DNA from: Burkholderia cepacia
GTDB taxonomy: Bacteria > Pseudomonadota > Gammaproteobacteria > Burkholderiales > Burkholderiaceae
Reading direction: 5' to 3'
Length of the DNA stretch: 64,000 nucleotides
Assembly: GCF_029962485.1 (NCBI RefSeq)
Contig: NZ_CP073637.1
Location: 992,001 to 1,056,000, forward strand
Shown here: positions 48,241 through 57,617 of the stretch, one piece after another
Position numbering within the stretch: the first letter of the stretch is position 1
Layout of the letters: each line of letters opens with the position of its first letter
Translations under genes and position numbers: made by a program
The notes under the pieces: generated by a model
What the model saw: only the letters and a program-made list of their open reading frames with translations
Database searches by the model: none
What the model was told of the DNA's origin: nothing

Positions 48241-48719
48241 AGCGACTGATCGTGTTGCTCGGCGTTGTGCTTGCGAGCATGCCGGCGTGGGCCGGCGGTG
48301 AACCGCAGCCGCTGCGTGCGGCCGACGTCGCGCGGCTGGTTGCGACCGCAAATGGGCGACCGCTGGCAATCGAGATCTGGTCGCTCGATTGCGGATACTG
48401 TCGCGAGAACGCCGCGCATCTGGTTGCGTGGCAGCGCCGTCACCCCGACGTACAACTCGCGATGGTCGCGATGGATGCGTACGACGACAACGGTGCGGCG
48501 ATCGCGCAGGCGCTCGCGCAGATGAACCTGCCGCCGCACGTTGCACAGTATGCGAACGCGGAACCGATGCCCGAGCGTTTGCGCGCGGCACTGGATGCGG
48601 GATGGAGAGGGGAAATGCCGCGCACCGTGTGGATCGGGCGCGATGGTGCACGCGAAGCGCGCAGCGGGGTGCTGACGACCGACGTGCTGGATGGCTGGTT
48701 GCAGCACGCGAAGCGTTGA
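48237..48719 (+). CDS. Periplasmic thioredoxin-like protein
   Basis: A 160-residue exported protein with a signal peptide ending AWA-GG and a thioredoxin fold whose redox motif is CGYC at residues 52-55 (WSLDCGYC). Similar to TlpA/DsbE-type reductants. It starts within the stop of the propeller gene (ATGA), so the two are coupled; a role in keeping the CxCC cysteines reduced, or in reducing the metal, is a plausible inference. Confidence 0.82.
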   Translation: MKRLIVLLGVVLASMPAWAGGEPQPLRAADVARLVATANGRPLAIEIWSLDCGYCRENAAHLVAWQRRHPDVQLAMVAMDAYDDNGAAIAQALAQMNLPPHVAQYANAEPMPERLRAALDAGWRGEMPRTVWIGRDGAREARSGVLTTDVLDGWLQHAKR

Positions 48720-48730
48720 ACGAGCGGGTG

Positions 48731-48754
48731 GCGCGCGGCAAACGAGCCGCGCGC
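48731..48754. repeat. Inverted repeat after the copper-type operon
   Basis: Nine-base perfect arms, 48731-48739 and 48746-48754, with a six-base loop, 11 bases after the thioredoxin-like stop codon. It lacks a T-tract and may protect or end the message. Confidence 0.5.
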
Positions 48755-48769
48755 CGGCCTGATGCGAAA

Positions 48770-48787
48770 ACGCGCCCGAAGGCGCGT
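48770..48787 (-). terminator. Terminator of the YeaQ-type gene
   Basis: Seven-bp stem 48787-48781 with 48776-48770, TTCG tetraloop (minus strand) and TTTT tail, 11 bases after the stop of the gene at 48799. Confidence 0.7.
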
Positions 48788-48798
48788 GGAGAGTAGCG

Positions 48799-49053
48799 TC
48801 AGGCCGCTCGCTTGAATAGCCGGATCACGAACAGCAGGATCACCGCACCGACGACCGCGACGATCACCGAGCCGATGAAGCCGCTGCCGACACTGATGCC
48901 GAGTATCCCGGCGAGCCAGCCGCCGATCACCGCGCCGACGATCCCGACGATGATGTCGACGATCAGCCCGAAGCCGCCGCCTTTTACGAGCAGGCCGGCA
49001 AGCCAGCCGGCGATCGCGCCGATGATGAGCCACATAATCAAGCCATGAGTCAT
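48799..49053 (-). CDS. GlsB/YeaQ/YmgE family stress-associated membrane protein
   Basis: An 84-residue protein made of three hydrophobic, glycine-rich segments (transglycosylase-associated family). Starts MTHGLIMWLIIGAIAGWLAG, the usual family start, with AGGAGAGG before the ATG. Members respond to stress in many bacteria; molecular role unknown. Confidence 0.9.
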   Translation of the reverse strand: MTHGLIMWLIIGAIAGWLAGLLVKGGGFGLIVDIIVGIVGAVIGGWLAGILGISVGSGFIGSVIVAVVGAVILLFVIRLFKRAA

Positions 49054-49308
49054 GGTGGTCCTCTCCTTGGGTTGAGTCGAAATGACCGGACGCCGGCTGT
49101 CGTGCGCCGCAAGCTGGGTGAAAGCGGCATGCGACCCGCCGCGCCGCCCACGCAATGTAACGCGATAGGCGGGTCAGGATCGTTAAGTAATGTTATGCAC
49201 CCTCAAGCGGATTTTCCAGGGAATTCGTCTGCTTACGACACGGTTCGTGCGGCGACGATGCGTGACGAAATGATTCTGTAAGAAATAAATGAAGGTGAAC
49301 CGGGCCGG

Positions 49309-49530
49309 TCAGTCGTCTCGCCGTCCGTGCGTCGCTGCCGGCACGTTTGTCTCGGGCAGTCCTACGCCTGCATCGGCGATCAGCCGGGCGACGGTCGCGG
49401 GTTCGCCGATCGTCTCGATCGCCAGGAGTGCGAAGCGGGCGAGAAAGAGCGATGCATTGGCTTCGCCGATCCGGGTCATCGTCCGGCAAAGGTCGGTATA
49501 GAGCATGTCGCGTTCGGTGTCCGTCATCAT
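49309..49530 (-). CDS. DUF2783 family protein
   Basis: A 73-residue soluble helical protein. The LYTDLCRTMTRIGEANASLFLARFALLAIETIG segment fits DUF2783, a short family encoded next to FAD-dependent aromatic hydroxylases. Its ATG overlaps the hydroxylase stop by 4 bases (ATGA), so it is translationally coupled to the hydroxylase and probably works with it. Confidence 0.7.
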   Translation of the reverse strand: MMTDTERDMLYTDLCRTMTRIGEANASLFLARFALLAIETIGEPATVARLIADAGVGLPETNVPAATHGRRDD

Positions 49531-51266
49531 GCGGTCTCCTGAAGATCGGTTTCGGTGGACGTGCGTGGATGAAGCACGCGTTCGAGCGCGGCGGCGAGAT
49601 CGTCGGCGTGCGCGTCGTGCCAGCGGCCGAGTACGTGCCCGTCCGGCCGTACCAGATAGACGGTGCCGTTGCGCGCGCCGTACAGGTCGAACAGCCGGCC
49701 GTCGTCGTCATGGCCGCCGCAGGCCGGGTGCCGCGGCGCCGCATGTCGCGCGAGCGTGATGAGCGCGAACGGCACGTGCGCGTCCTGCAGGCGTCGCTCG
49801 AGATCGTCGAGCGATGGATCGGGCACGCCATCGCTTGTGAAACAGAACGCGGTGAAGCATGGCGCGACGAGATCGGTCAGATGGCCGCGGCGTGTGTCGC
49901 TGCCGTGTGCCGCATACAGTGTCAGCGGACATTCGGCGAGTACCGTGCCGGGCGTCGGGCCGGCCACGAACGTGTCACGTTCGGCCGCGTTGAGCGGCGA
50001 CGCCGCATAGGCAATGGCCGATGTCTGACGCGGGTTGATCAGCGAACGCAGCGCCGGATGCCGGACCGCGAGCGTCAGCACGGCCTTGCGCATCAGTTCG
50101 AATGCAAACGACGGCGGCGCCATGAACTCGGTGCTCTTCGTGCCATAGCGCAGGTTCTCGTGCGTTGCGAACACGCGCTCGTCCGAGTAGCTGTCGAGCA
50201 GTGCGTCCGACGCGATGCCGCGGATCACGTACGCGAGTTTCCATGCGATGTTGTCGGCATCGTCGATGCCCGAATTGGCGCCGCGCACGCCGAAGATCGG
50301 CACGAGGTGCGCGGCGTCGCCGCAGAACAGCACGCGGTCGTGCCGGTAGCGTTCGAGCGTCAGTGCGTTCGCCTTGTAGATCGTGATCCAGATCGGCGAC
50401 CATGCGCCGCGCTCGCCCATCATGTCGAGCAGGTTCTGCACGCGCGGGATCACGTTGTCGGGCTTCACGGCAGCCTCGGCATCCTCGTCGTCGCGCAACT
50501 GGTAGTCGATCCGCCACACGTTGTCGGGCTGCTTGTGGACGAGCACCGTCGAGCCGGGATTCGACGACGGATCGAAGTACGCGAGCCGTTCGGTCGGCCG
50601 GTTGCTGTCGAGCGCGATGTCGACGATCACGTAGCGGCCCTCGTAGCTCGTGCCCCGGAGCGACAGGCCGAGCGCATCGCGCATCGTGCTGCGTCCGCCG
50701 TCGCATGCGACGACCCAGTCGGCATCGAGCGCGTAGCCGCCGAGCGGCGTGTCGACGTCAAGGCGCACGCCGTCCGGTTGCCGCGTCACGCCGGTGACCT
50801 TCGTCTGCCAGCGGATTTCGATGAGATCGGGGCGACGCCGCGCGGCGTCGAGCAGGAATTGCTCGATGTGATACTGCGCGAGGTTCACCATCGGCGGCAG
50901 TTTCTGGTTCTCGTCCTGCGGCATCGTGAAATGCAGCACTTCGTCGTGACGATAGAAACTGCGTCCGCCGGTCCACGGCAGCCCCGTGCGCAGGAAATCG
51001 TCGAGCGCGCCGAGCCGTTCGATGATTTCGAGGCTGCGGCGCGAGATGCAGATCGCGCGGCTGCCATGGCAGACCGAATCGTCGGCTTCGATCAGCACGC
51101 TGCGGATGCCGTGATTCGCGAGGCCGAGCGCGACGGCGAGGCCCACGGGGCCGCCGCCGACGATCGCGACGCGATGCCGGTGCGTATCGATGCCGTCGAT
51201 GCGGTCCGGCAGATGCGCGGGGTAGCGTTCGGCGACGAACGGATAGGGTTTGAACGCGATGGTCAT
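49527..51266 (-). CDS. FAD-dependent aromatic hydroxylase
   Basis: A 579-residue class A flavoprotein monooxygenase. The N-terminal ADP-binding GGGPVG is at residues 37-42, and the second FAD motif is CGDAAHLVPIFGVRGANSGIDD. A thioredoxin-like C-terminal domain, as in phenol hydroxylases and MhpA, occupies the last 180 residues. The substrate is probably a phenol, 3-hydroxyphenylpropionate or similar, unproven. ATG 51266 is used; the frame to 51455 is unsupported. It is followed by the DUF2783 gene and preceded by a LuxR-type regulator. Confidence 0.88.
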   Translation of the reverse strand: MTIAFKPYPFVAERYPAHLPDRIDGIDTHRHRVAIVGGGPVGLAVALGLANHGIRSVLIEADDSVCHGSRAICISRRSLEIIERLGALDDFLRTGLPWTGGRSFYRHDEVLHFTMPQDENQKLPPMVNLAQYHIEQFLLDAARRRPDLIEIRWQTKVTGVTRQPDGVRLDVDTPLGGYALDADWVVACDGGRSTMRDALGLSLRGTSYEGRYVIVDIALDSNRPTERLAYFDPSSNPGSTVLVHKQPDNVWRIDYQLRDDEDAEAAVKPDNVIPRVQNLLDMMGERGAWSPIWITIYKANALTLERYRHDRVLFCGDAAHLVPIFGVRGANSGIDDADNIAWKLAYVIRGIASDALLDSYSDERVFATHENLRYGTKSTEFMAPPSFAFELMRKAVLTLAVRHPALRSLINPRQTSAIAYAASPLNAAERDTFVAGPTPGTVLAECPLTLYAAHGSDTRRGHLTDLVAPCFTAFCFTSDGVPDPSLDDLERRLQDAHVPFALITLARHAAPRHPACGGHDDDGRLFDLYGARNGTVYLVRPDGHVLGRWHDAHADDLAAALERVLHPRTSTETDLQETA

Positions 51267-51432
51267 CGTTGGCTTCCACGGTGGTCTGGTTCGACGTGCG
51301 CGCATCGGCGATGCGATGGGTGCAACGGGTCGATGCAGTATGGAAGCCGGTGGTGCCGCCGTTGTCCCCATTTCGGGTACAGCGGGGCACGGCAGGCGCG
51401 GCGGCGCTACGTTCGGCGCGAACCGGGACGTA

Positions 51433-52242
51433 TCAGGGCTGCATGCATAGCGCAAACAGCTCGCGCTGGCTCGAAATGCCGAGGCGCCGGTACGCGCGCT
51501 TCTGATAGGTGACGACGCTCGATGCCTTCACGCCGATCGTCTCGCCGATCTCGTGTGCGCTCTGGCCTTCGAGTACGCCGCGCAGCACGTCGAGTTCGCG
51601 CTTGGACAGTTCGGGGCATGCATGGCGTAACCGCGCGAGCATCCGTTGCGGGATGCCGATCTGCGTCGCGCCGGCGAGTGCGTAGTGATGTTTCGCGGCC
51701 TGCGCGATCAGCGGCGCGAGCGTTTCGATCGCCGCGATCTCGCGCGGCTGGAACGCGCCGCTGCGATGTGCGCGATACAGGTTGATCGACAGCCACGTCG
51801 CATCGTCGGGCTGCATCAACAGTGCCAGCCGGTCGGATACGTCGGGGCCGCGGTAGCATGCGGCGCGGTACGCTTCGTGATCGATCTCGTCGCCTGCCTG
51901 CTGATGCAGCAGCAGGTCGTGCCGGTGCGCGCCGCGATGGGCGGTCGATACGATCTGCTGGTTGCCGTCGAGTGCGTAGAAGTGTCGTGCGTAGGTGTCG
52001 GCGACGTCGCGCAGGTAGCGGCCGCCACGATGATCGGCAACCGACATCGTGCGCGGGCGATTACCGAACTCGTACGCGAAGATCGTGCACTGCGTGATCG
52101 ACAGCGCATCGTCGAACAGCTTCAGGACTTCGGCCGCGAACGCGTTAGGCTCGTTGCCGCCGATCGCGGCGACGAGGCGCGTTGCGCGGGAGATATCCAG
52201 CTGCGCGTGGAGAGTCGGTCGCTCGAGACGCCAGGTACGCAT
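51433..52242 (-). CDS. LuxR family transcriptional regulator
   Basis: A 269-residue regulator. The C-terminal 65 residues are a LuxR/FixJ helix-turn-helix: LSKRELDVLRGVLEGQSAHEIGETIG and SVVTYQKRAYRRLGI. The N-terminal 190 residues do not show a receiver domain or an obvious autoinducer-binding signature, so the signal is unknown. ATG 52242 is used because the longer frame to 52350 is not protein-like. Same strand as the hydroxylase genes after 166 bases; likely their regulator. Confidence 0.82.
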   Translation of the reverse strand: MRTWRLERPTLHAQLDISRATRLVAAIGGNEPNAFAAEVLKLFDDALSITQCTIFAYEFGNRPRTMSVADHRGGRYLRDVADTYARHFYALDGNQQIVSTAHRGAHRHDLLLHQQAGDEIDHEAYRAACYRGPDVSDRLALLMQPDDATWLSINLYRAHRSGAFQPREIAAIETLAPLIAQAAKHHYALAGATQIGIPQRMLARLRHACPELSKRELDVLRGVLEGQSAHEIGETIGVKASSVVTYQKRAYRRLGISSQRELFALCMQP

Positions 52243-52372
52243 GATGCGGGGAAGAAGGCGGAGTGGTCCGGCGATTGTAATCGGCGGCACGCGATGCGTG
52301 AGTCGGGGGATGCCCGCAAGCGGAGATGAGTCGGGGAGGGGCGTGCGCACGATTTCGGCGCCGGAAAAGAGA

Positions 52373-52405
52373 AAAGGTCTGACAAGCGATGCTTGTCAGA
52401 CCTTT
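52373..52405 (-). terminator. Terminator of tRNA-Thr
   Basis: A perfect 15-bp stem (52405-52391 with 52387-52373) with a three-base loop and a T-rich tail on the minus strand, seven bases after the tRNA. The plus strand also reads a T-run. Confidence 0.9.
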
Positions 52406-52411
52406 ATGTCT

Positions 52412-52487
52412 TGGTGCCGGAGATAGGAGTCGAACCTACGACCTTCGCATTACGAATGCGCTGCTCTACCAACTGAGCTACACCGGC
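52412..52487 (-). tRNA. tRNA-Thr (anticodon CGT)
   Basis: 76 nt on the minus strand with CCA. Acceptor GCCGGTG pairs with the 3' strand, and the anticodon loop TTCGTAA gives CGT, reading ACG codons. GGTTCGACTCC T-arm present. Its promoter and terminator both lie within 45 bases. Confidence 0.97.
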
Positions 52488-52501
52488 AGCAGAGAAATGA
52501 A

Positions 52502-52531
52502 ATTATATGGTGAAATCCAAGATCTTGGCAA
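52502..52531 (-). promoter_or_regulatory. Sigma-70 promoter of tRNA-Thr
   Basis: Minus strand: TTGCCA (five of six) at 52531-52526, 18-base spacer and a perfect TATAAT at 52507-52502, 15 bases before the mature tRNA start. Confidence 0.8.
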
Positions 52532-52692
52532 TAGGTTTTGCGAACTTTTTTCAGCTTGCTGCTGCTGCTTCGCGAAACCCTCGATCCGGCGGACTTCCCG
52601 CTTTCACTTCACTGTGATGCGACCGGTCAGGGCCACATCAAGAGGCGCGATTGTACTTGCGCATCGCACCTCCGTCTAGTGCTGCAGTGCAA

Positions 52693-53706
52693 TTATTTTG
52701 CTTCGTCGTGATAGCCGGTCACGCGCTCGACTTCGTTCTTCGAGCCAAGGAACACGGGCACGCGCTGGTGCAGGCCCGTCGGCTGCACTTCCATGATGCG
52801 CTGCGTGCCGGTCGTCGCGGCGCCGCCTGCCTGTTCGACGATGAACGACATCGGATTCGCTTCGTACATCAGGCGCAGCTTGCCCGGACGATCGGGCGTG
52901 CGCTTGTCGGCCGGGTACATGAAGATGCCGCCGCGGTTCAGGATCCGGTGCACGTCGGCGACCATCGATGCGATCCAGCGCATGTTGAAGTTGTCACCGC
53001 GCGGGCCGTCCTTGCCGGCGTTCAGTTCGTCGACGTAGCGCTTGACCGGGTCGTACCAGTGGCGCGCGTTCGATGCGTTGATCGCGTATTCGCGCGTATC
53101 GGCCGGGATCTGCATGTTGCTCTGCGTGAGCACCCACGAGCCGACTTCGCGGTCGAGCGTGAAGCAGTTCACGCCGTTGCCGGTCGTCAGCACGAACACC
53201 GTCTGCGGGCCGTACACGGCATAACCCGCGGCGACCTGTTCCGTGCCGGGCTGCAGGAACGATTCTTCGGTCGCCTGCTTGCCGTCCGGACAGCGCAGCA
53301 CCGAGAAGATCGTGCCGATCGACACGTTCACGTCGATGTTTGACGAGCCGTCGAGCGGATCGAACACGAGCAGGTATTCGCCGCGCGGGTAGTTCGCCGG
53401 GATCGGGAAGAACGTTTCCATTTCTTCCGATGCCATCGCGGCGAGGTTGCCGCCCCATTCGTTCGCGTCGAGCAGGATCTCGTTCGACAGGATGTCGAGC
53501 TTCTTCTGCACTTCGCCCTGGACGTTCTCGCTGCCGGCGGTGCCGAGCGCTTCGCCGAGCGCGCCCTTCGACACGTTGTAGCTGATCGCCTTGCACGCGC
53601 GTGCGACGACTTCGATCAGCAGGCGCAGGTCGGCGGGGAGGTTGTTGGTCTCACGTTGCTGTTCGATCAGGAACTTCGACAGCGTGGTGCGGCGGGCAAT
53701 GGACAT
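52693..53706 (-). CDS. fbp: Fructose-1,6-bisphosphatase class 1
   Basis: A 337-residue gluconeogenic enzyme removing the 1-phosphate of fructose-1,6-bisphosphate. The metal-binding motif [10 protein letters not shown] is present, with the upstream SEEMETF and the downstream [19 protein letters not shown] region. Start [17 protein letters not shown] at 53706 fits the family; the frame to 53859 does not. It stands alone between tRNA-Thr and pepN. Confidence 0.95.
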   Translation of the reverse strand: MSIARRTTLSKFLIEQQRETNNLPADLRLLIEVVARACKAISYNVSKGALGEALGTAGSENVQGEVQKKLDILSNEILLDANEWGGNLAAMASEEMETFFPIPANYPRGEYLLVFDPLDGSSNIDVNVSIGTIFSVLRCPDGKQATEESFLQPGTEQVAAGYAVYGPQTVFVLTTGNGVNCFTLDREVGSWVLTQSNMQIPADTREYAINASNARHWYDPVKRYVDELNAGKDGPRGDNFNMRWIASMVADVHRILNRGGIFMYPADKRTPDRPGKLRLMYEANPMSFIVEQAGGAATTGTQRIMEVQPTGLHQRVPVFLGSKNEVERVTGYHDEAK

Positions 53707-53920
53707 GACAGACTCCGAAAGGCCAAAGAATCCTTGAATGGCCGCAATTTTACCTGTCGCGCCTCCCGCGCCGCCGGCTTTTTTCGTCCGGTTACATCGC
53801 CGGGCGGCCGGGCCGGCCCGGTTTCCGGCGGCGGAGGCGGGCGCGGCGCGTATCGCCACGGCGGCCAGCCTCGCGGTCAGACCCCGTGATTCCGCGCCGT
53901 TTCACCCACGCCCGCGCAAT

Positions 53921-53955
53921 AAAAAAGCCGGCGCCGCATCGGGCGGCACCGGCTT
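53921..53955 (-). terminator. Terminator of pepN
   Basis: On the minus strand a long near-perfect stem (about 13 bp, with one mismatch) is followed by TTTTTTATT. It starts about 30 bases after the pepN stop. Confidence 0.82.
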
Positions 53956-53985
53956 CATCGCGCGAATGCGATGCGGGCGATGGCG

Positions 53986-56679
53986 TTACGCGAGCGCCTT
54001 CTCGACGATCTCGCGCACGTCGCGCGACTTCGCACCGGCCGCGACTTGCTCGAGCGCGCCGCGCATTCGGTCACGCAGCGCCGGCGTGAAGCGGCGCCAG
54101 AGTTCGAGCGCGCGCGCGAGGCGTGCGGCGACCTGCGGGTTGATCGCGTCGAGCGCGAGCACCTGTTCGGCCCAGAACGCGTAACCCGAACCGTCCGCCG
54201 CGTGGAATTGCGCGGGGTTGGCTGCACAGAAGCTGAAGATCAGCGAGCGTGCGCGGTTCGGGTTCTTCAGGTTGAACGCCGGATGCGCGAGCAGCTTGCG
54301 CACCTTCGCGAGCGTCGGTTGCGCGGCCGTGCCGCGTTGCGCCGCCTGCATCGCGAACCACTTGTCGATCACGAGCGCTTCCTTCTCGAAACGGCGGTAG
54401 AAGTCGGCGAGCGCCTGCTCGGCCGGCTCGTTCGCGCCCGCGGCGGCGGCGGACAGCAGCGCGCCGAGCGCGGCTGCGCGATCGGTCATGTTGTTCGCCG
54501 CGTCGTACTGCGCGGTCGCGAGGCGCACGGCATCGGCCGGATCCTCGAGTTCGGCGAGATACGCGAGCGCGAGGTTCTTCAGCGCGCGGCGGCCCGAGGC
54601 CTCCGGCGTCGGCTCGTAGGCGCCGGGCGTCTGGTGCTGTTCGTACGCGGCGAGCCATTCGGCGCGCAGCGCGGTCGCGAGCTGGCGGCGCACGAACAGG
54701 CGCGCACGATGCACGGCGGCCGGATCGGCCTCGGCCATCTGGTCGGCGAGATAGGTTTCCGACGGCAGCGTCAGCGCGAGTTCGCGGAACGCGGGCGACA
54801 GCGTCGCGTCGGTCAGCACGCGGCGGAACGCGGCGATGAAGTTCTCGCCGAGCGTGAGCGGTTCGTTTGCGGCGGCACGCGAGGCGAGCGTCAGCAGCGC
54901 GCGCGTGGCGAGGCGCTGACCGGCCTCCCAGCGGTTGAACGGATCGCTGTCGTGCGCAAGCAGGAACGCGAGATCGTCGTCGCTGTAGTCGTACTCGACG
55001 ATCACCGGCGACGAGAAGTTGCGCAGCAGCGACGGCAGCGGCGCTTCCGGCACGTCGACGAACGTGAAGGTCTGCTCGGTGTCGGTGAAGTCGAGCACGC
55101 GCGTCGTGCCCGATGCGGCGGCTTCGCCGTCGAGACGCAGCGGCAGGTCGCGGCCGTCGCGGCCGATCAGGCCGATCGCGAACGGAATCAGCAGCGGCCC
55201 CTGCTGTGTTTCGCGCGCGGCCGGCGACGCGTCGCCGTAGCCCTGCGCGAGCGTGACCGTATAGCGGCGCGCGGCCGCGTCGTACGCGGTGCGCACCGAC
55301 ACGCGCGGCGTGCCGGCCTGGCTGTACCAGCGCTCGAACTGCGCGAGGTCGCGCCCGTTTGCGTCGGCCATCGCGTGACGGAAGTCGTCGCAGGTCACCG
55401 CATGGCCGTCGTGACGCTTGAAGTACAGGTCCATCCCCTTGCGGAAGCCGTCGCGGCCGAACAGCGTCTGGTACATCCGCACGACTTCCGAGCCTTTCTC
55501 GTAGACGGTCATTGTGTAGAAGTTGTTGATCTCGACGTAGCTCTCCGGGCGCACCGGGTGCGCCATCGGGCCCGCGTCCTCGGCGAACTGCAACTGGCGC
55601 AGCACGCGCACGTCCTCGATGCGCTTGACCGCGCGGGCCGCCGATTCGACATCGTCGCCCGCGGCCATGTCGGCCGAGAATTCCTGGTCGCGGAATACCG
55701 TCAGGCCTTCCTTCAGGCTCAGCTGGAACCAGTCGCGGCAGGTCACGCGGTTGCCGGTCCAGTTGTGGAAGTACTCGTGGCCGACCACCGATTCGATGTT
55801 CGCGAAGTCGGTATCGGTCGCGGTCTCGGGGTTCGCCAGCACGTACTTCGTGTTGAAGATGTTGAGCCCCTTGTTCTCCATCGCGCCCATGTTGAAGTCG
55901 CCCACCGCGACGATCATGAAGCGGTCGAGATCGAGCTCGAGGCCGAAGCGCTTTTCATCCCAGCGGATCGAGTGGATCAGCGAATCCATCGCGTGACGCG
56001 TCTTGTCGAGATCGGCCGGTTCGACCCACACCTGCAGCAGCTTTTCCTTGCCCGAGCCGCTCGTGATCTTCTCCTCGATCGCGACGAGCTTGCCGGCGAC
56101 CAGTGCGAACAGGTAGCTCGGCTTGCGGAACGGGTCTTCCCACTTCGCGAAGTGGCGGCCGTCGGGCAGGTCGCCCGAATCGACGAGGTTGCCGTTCGTC
56201 AGCAACACCGGGTACGCGGCCTTGTCGGCGCGTAGCGTGACGATGTACGACGCCATCACGTCGGGGCGGTCGAGGAAGTAGGTGATGCGGCGAAAGCCTT
56301 CGGCTTCGCACTGCGTGAAGAAGTTGCCGCTCGACACGTAGAGGCCCGACAGCGTCGTATTCTGGTCGGGTGCGCATGCGCTTTCGAGCGTCAGCTCGAA
56401 CGCATCGGGCACGTTCTCGACCGTCAGTCCGTGCTCGTGCGCGCGCACGGCGCCATGCGGCGCGCCGTCCAGCCATGCGCCGACGAATTCGAGCGCTTCG
56501 CCCATCAGCTCCAGATGCGGCGCGGGCGCGGCGTCCGGATTGCGGCGCACGCGCATCGTATTCCTGACGATCGTGCGGGCCGGCGCGAGATCGAATTCGA
56601 GCGCGACGGAATCGATGAGGAAGGCCGGCGGCGTGTAGTCGGCGCGGCGGATCACGGTGGAGGAGGCGTTGTCGGACAT
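53986..56679 (-). CDS. pepN: Aminopeptidase N
   Basis: An 897-residue M1 zinc metallopeptidase of the cytoplasm. The exopeptidase motif GAMENKGL and the zinc site HEYFHNWTGNR are both present, with the downstream glutamate in the SLKEGLTVFRDQEF helix. Length matches E. coli PepN (870) plus a few residues. ATG 56679 (MSDNASSTVIRRADYTPPAF) is the natural start. Confidence 0.95.
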   Translation of the reverse strand: MSDNASSTVIRRADYTPPAFLIDSVALEFDLAPARTIVRNTMRVRRNPDAAPAPHLELMGEALEFVGAWLDGAPHGAVRAHEHGLTVENVPDAFELTLESACAPDQNTTLSGLYVSSGNFFTQCEAEGFRRITYFLDRPDVMASYIVTLRADKAAYPVLLTNGNLVDSGDLPDGRHFAKWEDPFRKPSYLFALVAGKLVAIEEKITSGSGKEKLLQVWVEPADLDKTRHAMDSLIHSIRWDEKRFGLELDLDRFMIVAVGDFNMGAMENKGLNIFNTKYVLANPETATDTDFANIESVVGHEYFHNWTGNRVTCRDWFQLSLKEGLTVFRDQEFSADMAAGDDVESAARAVKRIEDVRVLRQLQFAEDAGPMAHPVRPESYVEINNFYTMTVYEKGSEVVRMYQTLFGRDGFRKGMDLYFKRHDGHAVTCDDFRHAMADANGRDLAQFERWYSQAGTPRVSVRTAYDAAARRYTVTLAQGYGDASPAARETQQGPLLIPFAIGLIGRDGRDLPLRLDGEAAASGTTRVLDFTDTEQTFTFVDVPEAPLPSLLRNFSSPVIVEYDYSDDDLAFLLAHDSDPFNRWEAGQRLATRALLTLASRAAANEPLTLGENFIAAFRRVLTDATLSPAFRELALTLPSETYLADQMAEADPAAVHRARLFVRRQLATALRAEWLAAYEQHQTPGAYEPTPEASGRRALKNLALAYLAELEDPADAVRLATAQYDAANNMTDRAAALGALLSAAAAGANEPAEQALADFYRRFEKEALVIDKWFAMQAAQRGTAAQPTLAKVRKLLAHPAFNLKNPNRARSLIFSFCAANPAQFHAADGSGYAFWAEQVLALDAINPQVAARLARALELWRRFTPALRDRMRGALEQVAAGAKSRDVREIVEKALA

Positions 56680-56866
56680 GGTCGTCGAGATCGGTGGAGT
56701 GGGGGACGGGCCCGTCACGCGGGCCAGGCGAACCGGGCCATTGTACAAAGGCTTGCGGCTGCGTGCCGGGCGAACTTTTTACCGCTTCCGGCAGTCCGCG
56801 TATTATCGGCATCCCGTTACGGTTCGCACGGTGCGACGAACGGGTGACGGATCGACGAGGATCAAC

Positions 56867-57565
56867 ATGAAACGCGATTGGATTTTTCGCGGTGCGGGCT
56901 GGGCGGCGGCGCTGTGCGTGGCGCTGCTGACGGGCTGCACCAGCTATGTGACGACCCAGGTCACGGCCTTCTCCGACTGGAGCGGCAGCGACGCGACACG
57001 CACCTATGCGTTCACGCGCACCGATGCGCAGAAGAACAGCATCGAGCAGTCGACCTACGAGCCGATCGTCGCGAACGAGCTGTCCGCGTATGCGTTCCGG
57101 CAGGTGCCGCCGGCGCAGGCGCGCTATCTCGTCGGGCTGACCTATGCGGTCGGCAGCGATCTCGTGACGGTGCCGCAGCCGGTCTATTACGATCCGTGGT
57201 TTGCGCCCGGGCCGTACTGGCGGCGCGGGCCGTGGGGCCCGTGGGGGCCCTGGGGGCCGATGCCGGCCGGCTATGTTGCGCAGACGTACCAGGTGTTCGA
57301 CTACACGCTCGGCATCCGCATCACCGAGCGGGCGACGGGCAAGGAGGTGTACAACGTGTCCGCGCGTACGACCGGCGACAACGGCACGCTGCTGTACGCG
57401 ATGCCGTTCCTCGCGCGTAGCGCGCTCGCCGATTTCCCGTTGTCGAACGGCGCGGTCCGCTCGGTCCGGCTGCCGGTCGACAAGCGCGGCGGGCCGGCGG
57501 CGCCGGCCGCCAACGAACGCGCGGTGCCGGTTGCACCGGCCTCGGGCGCGGCCGTCGCGAAGTAA
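56867..57565 (+). CDS. DUF4136-type lipoprotein with Gly-Pro-Trp repeats
   Basis: A 232-residue predicted lipoprotein: lipobox LLTGC with Cys at residue 24. The mature part has the DUF4136 pattern (TYAFTRTDAQ, RYLVGLTYAVGS), a run of PWG units in the middle (RRGPWGPWGPWGP) and a low-complexity Ala/Pro tail. GAGG lies before the ATG. Location probably the outer membrane; function unknown. Confidence 0.82.
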   Translation: MKRDWIFRGAGWAAALCVALLTGCTSYVTTQVTAFSDWSGSDATRTYAFTRTDAQKNSIEQSTYEPIVANELSAYAFRQVPPAQARYLVGLTYAVGSDLVTVPQPVYYDPWFAPGPYWRRGPWGPWGPWGPMPAGYVAQTYQVFDYTLGIRITERATGKEVYNVSARTTGDNGTLLYAMPFLARSALADFPLSNGAVRSVRLPVDKRGGPAAPAANERAVPVAPASGAAVAK

Positions 57566-57617
57566 CGCGGTATCCGTTTCGGCGCGGCCGCCCGGCCGCG
57601 CCGGCCAACCCTTTCCG

